Shown here: positions 33,674 to 42,003 of the stretch, piece by piece
Layout of the letters: every line of letters starts with the position of its first letter
Numbering within the stretch: the first letter of the stretch is position 1
NCBI RefSeq assembly: GCF_013155375.1
Contig: NZ_JABJQY010000005.1
Coordinates: 186,001-250,000 of the forward strand
Length of the DNA: 64,000 nucleotides
Origin: Nocardioides sp. zg-1308
GTDB lineage: Bacteria; Actinomycetota; Actinomycetes; Propionibacteriales; Nocardioidaceae
Direction: 5' to 3'
The notes under the pieces: model-generated
Database searches by the model: none
What the model was told of the DNA's origin: nothing
What the model saw: the letters and a program-made list of their open reading frames with translations, nothing else
Made by a program: the position numbers and the translations under genes

Positions 33674-33710
33674 TCCCTCCCCCCTCGCACCGCCCCCCGA
33701 AGGAGCCCCC

Positions 33711-35702
33711 GTGTCCGACATCAAGGTCGTCCGCATCCACGCCGGTCAGCGTGCGGAGACCGCTGTCACGACGGGCACCAAGGCGTGGGAGCTCTTCCGC
33801 GACGAGTCCGACGTCGTCGCGGCCCGCATCGGCGGCGCGCTCAGGGACCTGGCCCACGAGCTCGCCGACGGCGACGAGGTGGAGTCCGTGGCGATCGACT
33901 CGCCCGACGGGCGCGACATCCTGCGGCACTCGACCGCCCACGTGATGGCGCAGGCGGTGCAGCAGCTCTTCCCCGAGGCGAAGCTCGGCATCGGGCCGCC
34001 GGTGGAGAACGGCTTCTACTACGACTTCGACGTCGAGACCCCGTTCGTGCCCGAGGACCTGGTGAAGATCGAGTCCGCGATGCGCAAGATCATCAAGGAG
34101 AACCAGCGCTTCGAGCGCCGGGTCACCACCGACGCCGACGCCCTCGACGAGCTCAAGGACGAGCCCTACAAGATCGAGCTCATCGGGCTCAAGGGCGGCG
34201 CGCGCACGGCTGACCCCGAAGGCGCCTCCGTCGAGGTCGGCGCCGGCGAGCTGACCATCTACGACAACCTCGGCCGCAGCGGCGAGGTCAAGTGGTCCGA
34301 CCTGTGCCGCGGCCCGCACCTGCCGACCACCAAGCGGATCCCCGCGTTCAAGCTGATGCGCAGCGCGGCGGCCTACTGGCGCGGCGACGAGAAGAACAAG
34401 CAGCTGCAGCGCATCTACGGCACCGCCTGGGAGACCAAGGAGGCGCTCGAGGAGCACCTCCACCGCATCGAGGAGGCCGAGCGCCGCGACCACCGCAAGC
34501 TCGGCCGCGAGCTCGACCTCTACTCGTTCCCGGACGAGATCGGCTCCGGCATGGCGGTGTTCCACCCCAGGGGTGGCGTCATCAAGCGGGAGATGGAGGA
34601 CTACGTCCGCCGCCGGCACCTGGAGGAGGGCTTCGACTACGTCGGCACCCCGCACATCAGCAAGGACGGCCTGTTCCACACCTCGGGCCACCTGCCCTAC
34701 TACGCCGACACCATGTTCCCGCCGATGGAGATGGAGCACGCCGAGTATCGCCTCAAGGCGATGAACTGCCCGATGCACAACCTCATCTACCGCTCCCGGC
34801 AGCGCTCCTACCGCGAGCTGCCGCTGCGGTTCTTCGAGTTCGGCTCGGTCTATCGCTACGAGAAGTCCGGCGTCGTGCACGGCCTGACCCGCGTCCGCGC
34901 GATGACCCAGGACGACTCGCACTCCTACGTCACCCCGGAGCAGGCACCGGCCGAGGTCGAGCACCTGCTGACCTTCGTCACCGGGCTGCTGCGCGACTTC
35001 GGCCTCGACGACTACTACTTCGAGCTGTCCACCCGCGACGACTCCAAGCCCGACAAGTTCATCGGTTCCGACGACCAGTGGGCGACCGCGACCGAGGTGC
35101 TGGAGACCGCCGCCCGCAAGTTCGGCGTGGACCTCGTGCCGGACCCGGGTGGCGCCGCGTTCTACGGGCCCAAGATCTCGGTGCAGGCCAAGGACGCGAT
35201 CGGGCGCACCTGGCAGATGTCGACCATCCAGTACGACTTCAACCAGCCGGCGGTCGACCGGTTCAACCTCGAGTACGTCGCCGCCGACGGCACCCGTCAG
35301 CAGCCGGTGATGATCCACTCCGCGAAGTTCGGCTCGATCGAGCGGTTCATCGGCGTGCTGGTCGAGCACTACGCCGGCGCGTTCCCGCCCTGGCTGGCAC
35401 CCGTGCAGGTCCAGGGCATCCCCGTCGCCGAGCGCCACCACGACTACCTCTTCGACATCGCGCGGCAGATGAAGGCGCAGGGGCTGCGGGTCGAGGTCGA
35501 CGACTCCGACGACCGGATGCAGAAGAAGATCCGCAACGCGCAGCTCGCCAAGGTGCCGTTCATGCTGATCGCCGGCGACGACGACGTCGAGAAGGGTGCC
35601 GTGTCGTTCCGCTACCGCGACGGCCGCCAGGACAACGGCGTACCCCTCGCCGAGGCGATCGAGCGGGTGGCGGCCGCCGTGGCGAGCCGCGAGCAGGTCT
35701 GA
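33711..35702 (+). CDS. thrS: Threonyl-tRNA synthetase
   Basis: A 663-aa class II synthetase of full length. N-terminal TGS domain (1-65), editing domain with the metal-type motif HSTAHVMAQ near residue 73, catalytic core with the zinc ligand Cys353 in AMNCPMH, motif 2 around RFFEFGSVYRYE and motif 3 in the GSIERFIGVL region, then an anticodon-binding domain. GTG start at 33711 is supported by AAGGAG at 33700-33705. First gene of the conserved housekeeping block. Confidence 0.97.
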   Translation: MSDIKVVRIHAGQRAETAVTTGTKAWELFRDESDVVAARIGGALRDLAHELADGDEVESVAIDSPDGRDILRHSTAHVMAQAVQQLFPEAKLGIGPPVENGFYYDFDVETPFVPEDLVKIESAMRKIIKENQRFERRVTTDADALDELKDEPYKIELIGLKGGARTADPEGASVEVGAGELTIYDNLGRSGEVKWSDLCRGPHLPTTKRIPAFKLMRSAAAYWRGDEKNKQLQRIYGTAWETKEALEEHLHRIEEAERRDHRKLGRELDLYSFPDEIGSGMAVFHPRGGVIKREMEDYVRRRHLEEGFDYVGTPHISKDGLFHTSGHLPYYADTMFPPMEMEHAEYRLKAMNCPMHNLIYRSRQRSYRELPLRFFEFGSVYRYEKSGVVHGLTRVRAMTQDDSHSYVTPEQAPAEVEHLLTFVTGLLRDFGLDDYYFELSTRDDSKPDKFIGSDDQWATATEVLETAARKFGVDLVPDPGGAAFYGPKISVQAKDAIGRTWQMSTIQYDFNQPAVDRFNLEYVAADGTRQQPVMIHSAKFGSIERFIGVLVEHYAGAFPPWLAPVQVQGIPVAERHHDYLFDIARQMKAQGLRVEVDDSDDRMQKKIRNAQLAKVPFMLIAGDDDVEKGAVSFRYRDGRQDNGVPLAEAIERVAAAVASREQV

Positions 35703-35709
35703 GCCGGTC

Positions 35710-36861
35710 ATGGCGACGGACCGGCGCCCGATCGTCGACCTCACCGAGGCGGAGGCGCGGCACCGGCTGCCGCTGAAGTGGGGCGTGCCGGAGGGCGTGC
35801 TCGCGGCGTGGGTCGCGGAGATGGACTACGCCGTCGACCCGGTGGTGCTCGAGTCCGTCCAGCGGATGGTGGCCGACGGCATCACCGGCTACCCCGTCAT
35901 GGAGGACCCGCAGCTCGCCGAGTCCTACGCCGCCTGGTCCGCGCGGCACTTCGGCTGGGCGCCCGAGCCGGAGGCCGTGCAGCCCGTGGTCGACGTGACC
36001 GCCGGGGTGCGGCTGGCGATCGACGTGCTCAGCGGTCCGGGCGGCGTGGTGTTCCCGACCCCCGGCTACAACGCCCAGCACGGGCTGGCCGGCGTCACCG
36101 GTCGCGCCGAGCACCTGCTCGAGGTGCCGGCCTCGGCCGACCGCGCCGAGATCGACCTCGACGCCCTCGACCGGCTGCTGGCCGGGGGAGCGCAGACGCT
36201 GCTCCTCACCCAGCCGCACAACCCGTGGGGCCGGGCCTTCACCCGGGCCGAGCTCGAGGGCGTCCGCGACGTCGTCGTACGCCGCGGGGCACGGGTCGTG
36301 AGCGACGAGATCCACGCACCACTGGCGCTGCCGGGGGCCGAGCACGTCCCCTACCTCTCCGTCGAGGGCACCCACGACCACGCCGTCGCGGTGGTCGCGG
36401 CGTCGAAGGCCTTCAACACCGCCGGCCTGCGCTGCGCCCAGCTCGTGGTGCCCGACCCGGCCGCGCGGCAGCGGCTCGCCGACCAGCCGATGTCGCGCAA
36501 CGACTCCTGGTCACCCCTCGGCGCCACGGCGGCCCGCGCGGCGTACGACCACGGCGACGGCTGGCTCGCCTCGCTCATCGAGCGCCTCGACCAGCAGCGG
36601 ACCCTCCTCGGCGAGCTGCTCGCCAGCCACCTGCCCGAGGTCCGGATGCGCCCGGTCGAGGCGACGTACCTCGCCTGGCTCGACGCCTCCGCCTACGGCC
36701 ACGACGACGCCGCGGCCGTCGCGCTCGAGCGGGGGAGGGTGATGGTGAGCGACGGCGCCTCCTACGCCCCCGGGAGCACTGGACAGGTCCGCCTCAACTT
36801 CGCGACCTCGCCCGAGCGGCTGACCGAGATCGTGGAGCGGTTGGCGAAGGCCTGGGTGTAG
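35710..36861 (+). CDS. MalY/PatB family PLP-dependent C-S lyase (aminotransferase fold)
   Basis: A 383-aa fold-type I PLP enzyme. The PLP lysine is Lys233 in AASKAFNTAGLR, and LLLTQPHNPWGRAF and VVSDEIHAPLAL are the cofactor-binding segments of the PatB/MalY branch (cystathionine beta-lyase activity). It starts 7 bp after thrS and probably shares its transcript. In M. tuberculosis the HIT gene follows thrS directly, so this gene opens the local insertion. Confidence 0.88.
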   Translation: MATDRRPIVDLTEAEARHRLPLKWGVPEGVLAAWVAEMDYAVDPVVLESVQRMVADGITGYPVMEDPQLAESYAAWSARHFGWAPEPEAVQPVVDVTAGVRLAIDVLSGPGGVVFPTPGYNAQHGLAGVTGRAEHLLEVPASADRAEIDLDALDRLLAGGAQTLLLTQPHNPWGRAFTRAELEGVRDVVVRRGARVVSDEIHAPLALPGAEHVPYLSVEGTHDHAVAVVAASKAFNTAGLRCAQLVVPDPAARQRLADQPMSRNDSWSPLGATAARAAYDHGDGWLASLIERLDQQRTLLGELLASHLPEVRMRPVEATYLAWLDASAYGHDDAAAVALERGRVMVSDGASYAPGSTGQVRLNFATSPERLTEIVERLAKAWV

Positions 36862-36863
36862 GG

Positions 36864-36945
36864 ACCTCGGTGGTCGAGTGGCCGAGCGAGGGCATGGTCC
36901 TCCTCGGTGGTCGAGTAGCCGGGGAACGAGGCGTATCGAGACCCC
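36864..36945. repeat. Two copies of a GGTGGTCGAGTxGCC intergenic repeat with hairpin potential
   Basis: CCTCGGTGGTCGAGTGGCC (36865-36883) and the one-mismatch copy CCTCGGTGGTCGAGTAGCC (36902-36920) are 37 bp apart. The second continues to GGCGTATCGAGACC (36930-36943), an imperfect inverted match of its own first half, so it can fold back. I recall elements of this sequence as frequent between genes in Nocardioides. Confidence 0.7.
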
Positions 36946-36989
36946 TCCATCGGCTTGCTCAAGCACTGTCCGATGTCGGTGGTCCGCCG

Positions 36990-36995
36990 TAGAAT
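36990..36995 (+). promoter_or_regulatory. -10 box TAGAAT, decides start of DUF222 gene
   Basis: TAGAAT is close to consensus and ends 7 nt before the ATG at 37003 without a ribosome site. This favours that ATG over an in-frame codon at 36955, which lies upstream of the promoter. Confidence 0.6.
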
Positions 36996-37002
36996 CGAAC
37001 AC

Positions 37003-38424
37003 ATGATCGAGACGTTGGCAGCGGCGCCCGGAGCAAAGGTCGAGGACCTCTCCGCCTCCGAGCTGCTGCGAGCGCTCCGCGACCGCAAGGCGGCCGAGGA
37101 CCGGGCCGCGGCCGACCAGCTCGACCTCGCCGCCCGGTGGGCGGACCTGCACCCGCCGGAGTCGATCCACACCGCCGCGGTCTTCACCGACGGCGGTCGT
37201 TACGGCGTCGAGCACGAGGAGCCCATCGCCGGTCCGGGTTGTCCGGCGGTGGCAGAGTTCTGCATCGCCGAGCTCGGCACCGTCCTCGGCATCTCGTCGA
37301 CCTCGGCGAAGCGGCTCATCGGGCACGCCCTCGAGCTGCGGCACCGCCTCCCGCGGCTGTGGGCACAGGTACACGCCGGGCAGGTGCCGGCCTGGCGGGC
37401 CCGCACCGTCGCGGAAGCCACCATCCACTCGACCCCGTCGCTCACTATCGAGGCTGCCCGGTGGGTCGACGCCCAGGTCGGCGCCGTCGCGGGCCGGGTC
37501 GGTCCCGCGCAGCTGGACCGGTTGGTCGCGGAGACGATCAAGCGCCACCACCTCGACGCCCTCGACGCCCACGACCCCACGAGTGATCCGGAGGACGGCT
37601 ACCTGTCGGTCGACCCGCGCCACGCGACGGTGCACGACCAGGACGTGCACTACGCCGGGACGATGCGGTTCGAGGCCGAGCTCGACATCGCCGACGCCCT
37701 CGACCTGGACCGGGCTCTTGCCCACGGAGCAGAGACGCTGAAAGCCCTCGGCTCACAAGCTCCGCTCGACGCCCGACGGTCCGCTGCGCTCGGCGACCTC
37801 GCCCGCACCCAGACCGCCCTCGACCTCCACGCCCAGGGCTCGAGTGCCACCAGGAGCGAGGACGGGCTGCCGGTTGCCCGGGAGGTGGTGCTGCACGCCC
37901 ACTTCGACACCAGCCTCGACGGGCACGACGGGCTGGAGACCGTGTTCGGTGCCACCGGGCGGATGGAGGAGGGCCAGCGGCTCGTGCTGCTGGAGCAGAT
38001 ACGCGGCTGGTGCGGCGACTCGCGCACGAAGGTCACCATCAAGCCGGTCATCAACCTCTCCACCGAGCTCACGGCACCGGGCTACGACATCCCCGACCGG
38101 ATCCGTGAACAGGTCATCCTGCGTGACCGCACGTGTGTGTTCCCGTGGTGCACCCGACCAGCACGAGCCTGCGACATCGACCACGTCGTCCCCTTCGACC
38201 ACAACGCCCACACCGAGGGCCGACCACAGCCGGGGCCAACAGTGACCTCGAACCTGGCTGCGGAGTGCCGCTGGCACCACCGACTCAAGACCCACACCGG
38301 ATGGCGCTACGAGGTCATCGGACCGGGGGTCTACGAGTGGACCAGCCCCCACGGCCACCGCTACCGCCGCGACCGTGATGGCACCACCCGCATCGGGGAC
38401 CCCGACCCGCCCGCGCGACCTTGA
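37003..38424 (+). CDS. DUF222/HNH endonuclease (13E12 repeat family)
   Basis: A 473-aa protein of the actinobacterial DUF222 plus HNH family. The N-terminal DUF222 part covers about 1-350, with LGISSTSAKRLIGHALELRH and QVPAWRARTVAEAT. The C-terminal HNH nuclease has the CVFPWCTRPARACDIDHVVP segment, a later Asn in TSNLAAECRWHH and the paired cysteines for zinc. These genes occur in many copies per genome in Nocardioidaceae; their role (mobile, toxin or DNA processing) is unsettled. All nuclease residues look intact. Confidence 0.88.
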   Translation: MIETLAAAPGAKVEDLSASELLRALRDRKAAEDRAAADQLDLAARWADLHPPESIHTAAVFTDGGRYGVEHEEPIAGPGCPAVAEFCIAELGTVLGISSTSAKRLIGHALELRHRLPRLWAQVHAGQVPAWRARTVAEATIHSTPSLTIEAARWVDAQVGAVAGRVGPAQLDRLVAETIKRHHLDALDAHDPTSDPEDGYLSVDPRHATVHDQDVHYAGTMRFEAELDIADALDLDRALAHGAETLKALGSQAPLDARRSAALGDLARTQTALDLHAQGSSATRSEDGLPVAREVVLHAHFDTSLDGHDGLETVFGATGRMEEGQRLVLLEQIRGWCGDSRTKVTIKPVINLSTELTAPGYDIPDRIREQVILRDRTCVFPWCTRPARACDIDHVVPFDHNAHTEGRPQPGPTVTSNLAAECRWHHRLKTHTGWRYEVIGPGVYEWTSPHGHRYRRDRDGTTRIGDPDPPARP

Positions 38425-38436
38425 CCCCGCCCCACA

Positions 38437-38461
38437 CCCCGCCGACCTGACCACGGCGGGG
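38437..38461 (+). terminator. GC-rich stem-loop after DUF222 gene
   Basis: CCCCGCCG (38437-38444) pairs with CGGCGGGG (38454-38461) around a 9-nt loop, 13 bp after the stop codon. A terminator without U-tract is the simplest reading. Confidence 0.55.
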
Positions 38462-38523
38462 CCACAGCCATGCCCGCGCGAGCAGCGGCGGGGCCGGACG
38501 GCCGATCGACGATGATGCGTGGC

Positions 38524-38904
38524 ATGGACGACGTTCTGCGCGAAGCCCTCGAGCCGGTGCTGCGCGACCTGGCTCGCGCGGGTCACGTCGCGCCCGTCTT
38601 CGACAGCACGGACTGGATGAGTGACGACGAGTACGCGGCGACGATGATGTGGTCGTCCGACGGCACCGGCTCGAGCGTGTCCGTCCGCCGATCGGCCCCA
38701 CTCCCCGAACGCGTCGTGCAGGCGGCCGACGGGGTCCAGGAGTGGGCCATCGAGGGTGAGCTGTGGACGGCCGGGCGCACGAATTGGCCCCCGTGCCCAC
38801 GACACCCTGCGAACCACCCGCTTGAAGCGACCCTGGTCCGAGGAAGCGCGGTGTGGGTCTGCCCGACCGACGAGGTCGAGATCGCCGCGATCGGTGGCCA
38901 GTAG
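38524..38904 (+). CDS. Hypothetical protein with Cys/His C-terminal motif
   Basis: A 126-aa soluble protein I do not recognise. It opens with an amphipathic helix (DDVLREALEPVLRDLARAG) and ends with WPPCPRHPANHPLEA...AVWVCP, spacing Cys, His and Cys in a way that could bind zinc like a small ribbon. ATGs at 38512 and 38515 are alternative starts; 38524 is preferred because a GATGAT hexamer lies 7 nt upstream. Confidence 0.5.
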   Translation: MDDVLREALEPVLRDLARAGHVAPVFDSTDWMSDDEYAATMMWSSDGTGSSVSVRRSAPLPERVVQAADGVQEWAIEGELWTAGRTNWPPCPRHPANHPLEATLVRGSAVWVCPTDEVEIAAIGGQ

Positions 38905-38919
38905 ACGCCGACCGATCGG

Positions 38920-39519
38920 TCACGGCACGTGCGCGCCCTGACCACTGTGCAGGTGAGCCGAACCGCGCGGCACGACCGCTGGAGGTTGGTGCCGTACGTC
39001 CGGGGACTGCCGAGCCACGCGCATCGGCACGGCACAGGCGAGGGCAAGCAGCACGTACAGGCTGGCGAACAGGGTGGCCGCCCACGCCTCCTGCGGAGTG
39101 CGAGCCGTGCTCAGCAGCACGGGCACCAACGCGAACCCGGCGATGCCCGTCAGGATCCTCACCCATGCCCGACCGCGTCCAGAGAGTGAGTGTCCGCCGA
39201 GCATCGCCAGCAGCACCATGATCATGGAGGCGCTGCCCTCGCCGGTCCTGAACAGGTGCCCGACCGCCCCAGGGATCGCCAGCGGACCGAGCGGCAGGAG
39301 GAGCGGCGCCGCCGTGAGCCACCGTGGTTGCCTGCCCGACCGCTGCAGGTCGAGGGCCCGCCCCAGCAAGCAGCCGACAACGGCTGCAGGCAAGAGGAGG
39401 CACAGGAAGGTGCCGGTCCAGGTGACGCTGGAGTCGTCGCCGGCGAGGTCGACCATCCAGCCACGGAGACTCGCGGCCCAGGCCAGGCCCAGCAGACCTC
39501 CGGTGGCGACCGTCCTCAT
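38920..39519 (-). CDS. Membrane protein of unknown function
   Basis: A 199-aa protein with about five hydrophobic helices (around 5-20, 35-52, 68-85, 92-108, 118-160) and a polar, His/Pro-rich C-terminus (QSPDVRHQPPAVVPRGSAHLHSG). No conserved catalytic motif is visible. ATG overlaps the stop of the upstream membrane protein gene (ATGA), so it closes a four-gene minus-strand operon. Confidence 0.65.
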   Translation of the reverse strand: MRTVATGGLLGLAWAASLRGWMVDLAGDDSSVTWTGTFLCLLLPAAVVGCLLGRALDLQRSGRQPRWLTAAPLLLPLGPLAIPGAVGHLFRTGEGSASMIMVLLAMLGGHSLSGRGRAWVRILTGIAGFALVPVLLSTARTPQEAWAATLFASLYVLLALACAVPMRVARQSPDVRHQPPAVVPRGSAHLHSGQGAHVP

Positions 39520-40223
39520 CGTGTCGCCTCGCGACCGCGGCTCGACCGGCGAGGCCCGACCCGACCACGAGCGAGCTCCCAGCCCAAGCGGGCGAAGAGC
39601 ACCATCCACCCGCTGATCACGACCTGGCCGGCCGCGAAGCCGGCGAGGATGCCGGGCGTCAGGACCGCGAAGACGTAGACACCGATGGCCAGAGGCAGGA
39701 AGCGGAGCCACGGAGAGTCCAGCGGTGTCCGCGCTGCGGACGTCCCGGCCACCACCAGGCCCAGTCCGACACCGAAGGAGGCCAGGCCGTACCACGCTCC
39801 CAGGTCGGCGGAGCCGCCCATGGCGACCGACGCCACCTCGAGGCAGGCGAGGACCAGCATCGAGACGGCACTGCTGACCAGGCCCACCCGGGCGACCCGG
39901 GTGCGGCCGACCGCGGTCCGGAGCAGCGCCGCGAGGAGGGCGGCCAGCACGAGGTCGCGTGCAGTCAGGACGGCCTGGGACACGGCGAACCCGCCGGCGT
40001 CGAAGGGGTGGCTGTAGCTGCCCTCGTCGACTGCCGGCGGCCACGTGGCCAGCAGCGCGGCATGGACTGCCCCGACGAGGCCGGCGCCCGTGCCGAGTGC
40101 GCCCACGAGGCGGAGGGCCCCCGCAGAGCGCGTGCCGGTCGCTGGAGTCGTGGGCATGGAGGTGCTCGTGCCGTCTGTGGTCCGGGTCTGCCGTGGCTCG
40201 ACCGTGCGCTGTGGTCCGTTCAT
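39516..40223 (-). CDS. Membrane protein of unknown function
   Basis: A 235-aa protein with a polar, Thr/Ser-rich N-terminus (1-35) and about six helices. An aromatic/acidic external loop (PPAVDEGSYSHPFDAGGF) stands between helices 1 and 2. It starts one base after the cupin stop; an internal ATG in the polar lead (MPTTPATG) is an alternative start. Likely acts with the second membrane protein encoded downstream. Confidence 0.65.
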   Translation of the reverse strand: MNGPQRTVEPRQTRTTDGTSTSMPTTPATGTRSAGALRLVGALGTGAGLVGAVHAALLATWPPAVDEGSYSHPFDAGGFAVSQAVLTARDLVLAALLAALLRTAVGRTRVARVGLVSSAVSMLVLACLEVASVAMGGSADLGAWYGLASFGVGLGLVVAGTSAARTPLDSPWLRFLPLAIGVYVFAVLTPGILAGFAAGQVVISGWMVLFARLGWELARGRVGPRRSSRGREATR

Positions 40224-40224
40224 G

Positions 40225-40836
40225 TCAGAGTCCGGGCACGAGAGCGGCGACCTCGGGTGGCAGCGCCTCGATCTCGTCGACTGTCTCGCCGGTGTCGCCC
40301 AGGTAGTGCGGATAGCAGCCGCGCAGGCCGGTGCGTCGCGCGAGAGGCGCGAGTGCGGCGAAGAGCGGCCTCTGGATCGCCCGCGGCGGTGAGGTGAACC
40401 GGATGACGTCGTCGAACTCGCGTGCCAACAGGGCCGACTGCAGCAGGGAGGGCCGCCCGGTGTCGTCCGTCCTGCCGTCGGAAGCAAGGCCGAAGAGGTT
40501 GCGGATCATGGCCTCGAACCGGGCCCCCGGGTCGACCTCCAGGATGACGTAGGCGGTCTCGGTGCCGGCGTTCCACCAGTCGTGGGCCGTGCCGGGCGGG
40601 ATGACCACGCGGCGACCGGGCTCGACCGCCCGCTCCGCTCCGTCCAGTGTCATGCGCAGCTCGCCGCGGACCACGGTGAACGACTCGGTGCTGTGCGGGT
40701 GGGTGTGCTCGCCCACGACCGCGGCGCCGGGCGCTGCGTACAGGTCGGCGATCAGTCCCGGGTGCTCGTCGCTCGGGGTCCGCCGTACGATCCCCCGTTC
40801 CTTGGTGACGGGGTTCTGGATGACGGGATAGGTCAT
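40225..40836 (-). CDS. Cupin domain protein
   Basis: A 203-aa protein with an N-terminal cupin barrel. Motif 1 is EHTHPHSTESFTVVRGELRM with three histidines/one glutamate for metal binding; motif 2 is VVIPPGTAHDWWNAG with the final histidine. The C-terminal ~80 residues are helical. Could be a dioxygenase or ligand-binding protein. Second gene of the DoxX-cupin-membrane operon, divergent from the TetR gene. Confidence 0.8.
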   Translation of the reverse strand: MTYPVIQNPVTKERGIVRRTPSDEHPGLIADLYAAPGAAVVGEHTHPHSTESFTVVRGELRMTLDGAERAVEPGRRVVIPPGTAHDWWNAGTETAYVILEVDPGARFEAMIRNLFGLASDGRTDDTGRPSLLQSALLAREFDDVIRFTSPPRAIQRPLFAALAPLARRTGLRGCYPHYLGDTGETVDEIEALPPEVAALVPGL

Positions 40837-40863
40837 GTCTCTTCCATTTCTGTGCGTCGTGGG

Positions 40864-41214
40864 TCAGGAGCCGGCGAAGCCGGCGGCGGTGGCGAGGGCG
40901 GTGACAGCCAGGACCGCCGGGGGGACGAGGTGGCGCCCGGCGAGGCCGACCCGGAGATGTGCGCCCACCGCTCCGGTCATGAGGCACGCCACGCCGGTGG
41001 CCGCCGCCGTGCCGAGCGGCGGTACGGCGATCCCGAGCGCGAGGCCGCACGCGGCCGCGGCCTCCGCGACCCCCACCAACGCCCAGATCGGCGGCGGGAT
41101 CCGCAGCACGTCTCGCATGTGCTGCGAGGTCGGGGCTCGCGCGGCCTTGCGGCACGCCGATGCGAGCATGGCGGCGGCCAGCACGACGGCCGGGATGATG
41201 ACCAGCAGGCTCAT
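40864..41214 (-). CDS. DoxX family membrane protein
   Basis: A 116-aa protein with four helices and the DoxX-family features MLASACRKAARAP, RDVLRIPPPIWALVGVAEAAAACGLALG. DoxX proteins are linked to redox stress and quinone metabolism in other bacteria. The ATG at 41214 is used; a longer frame would cover the divergent promoter. It is the first gene of the operon controlled presumably by the adjacent TetR protein. Confidence 0.8.
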   Translation of the reverse strand: MSLLVIIPAVVLAAAMLASACRKAARAPTSQHMRDVLRIPPPIWALVGVAEAAAACGLALGIAVPPLGTAAATGVACLMTGAVGAHLRVGLAGRHLVPPAVLAVTALATAAGFAGS

Positions 41215-41288
41215 GGCGGGAACCTCATTCGTTACACTAGCAATGAATTGAATGCACCATAACTGCAATCAACTGGGAGGGTCAAGGG
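41215..41288. promoter_or_regulatory. Divergent promoter and candidate TetR operator
   Basis: This 74-bp gap is unusually AT-rich. ATTCGTT and AATGAAT (41227-41248) form an inverted repeat with one mismatch over 7 bp. On the minus strand TTATGG and TAGTGT, 17 bp apart, could be the doxX promoter. A GGGAGG ribosome site precedes the TetR ATG. Confidence 0.5.
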
Positions 41289-41930
41289 ATGACGCGCAAG
41301 TACGACGCCCCTCGCCGCGCCGAGCAGGCCACGATCACTCGTGCAGCCATCGTCGAAGCGGCGGCCGAGCTGTTCGCCGCGCAGGGCTACGGGGCCACGA
41401 CGGTCGGTGCCATCGCCACCCGAGCCTCGGTCTCGGCTCGGTCCGTCTACGCGCTCGGAGGCAAGGCCGACCTGTTGTCCCTGGCCCTGGACCATGTCAT
41501 CGCCGGTGACGACCGCGCGGCGCCCCTGGTCGAGGGCGAGGAGTTCGCCGACGTCGTGCAGGCAGACTCCACGACCGAGCGAGCCCGCCTGGTGGGCCGG
41601 TTCGGCGCTGCTCTGCTGCTGCGCCTCTACCCGCTCTACCGCGCGTTCGAGCAGGCTGCCGCGGTCGACGGCGAGGTCGCAGCACTGTGGCGCGACTACC
41701 AGGCCCGACGACGCTCGGACGTCCGACGCGTGGTCGAGGCCTTCGAGCAGACGTCGCAACTGCGTCCAGGACTGGACACCGACACCGCCACGGACACCGT
41801 CTGGGCGCTGATCGGGTGGCACCCGGTCGCCCTGCTCGTCGAGGAGCTGGGCTACGACCGCCCCCGGATCGAGCGCTGGCTGGAGGCCACGATCACCGCG
41901 CTGCTCATCGGTTCGGGCGCCGACCGGTGA
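41289..41930 (+). CDS. TetR family transcriptional regulator
   Basis: A 213-aa repressor. The N-terminal helix-turn-helix (about 18-62) reads IVEAAAELFAAQGYGATTVG and RASVSARSVYALGGKADLL. The C-terminal ligand domain is all-helical without recognisable family. Divergent from the DoxX-cupin-membrane operon, which it most likely represses in response to an unknown small molecule. Confidence 0.87.
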   Translation: MTRKYDAPRRAEQATITRAAIVEAAAELFAAQGYGATTVGAIATRASVSARSVYALGGKADLLSLALDHVIAGDDRAAPLVEGEEFADVVQADSTTERARLVGRFGAALLLRLYPLYRAFEQAAAVDGEVAALWRDYQARRRSDVRRVVEAFEQTSQLRPGLDTDTATDTVWALIGWHPVALLVEELGYDRPRIERWLEATITALLIGSGADR

Positions 41931-42003
41931 GCGACCTGTCCGGCACTACCGCTCGCCGCGCTCGATCACACCCCCCGTTCGGTCGGCGTCGCGGCGCTCC
42001 GCC

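Noticed and set aside
33614..33710. T-box riboswitch upstream of thrS
   Set aside because: The region is under 100 bp with a promoter in it and lacks the conserved antiterminator and specifier features.
33501..35744. 747-codon open frame on the minus strand opposite thrS
   Set aside because: Antisense to a universally conserved synthetase; no ribosome site and composition is that of a reverse-complement frame.
37003..38424. DUF222/HNH gene as a confirmed mobile element or intein
   Set aside because: No terminal repeats, target duplication or transposase is seen; the family is multi-copy but its mobility is unproven.
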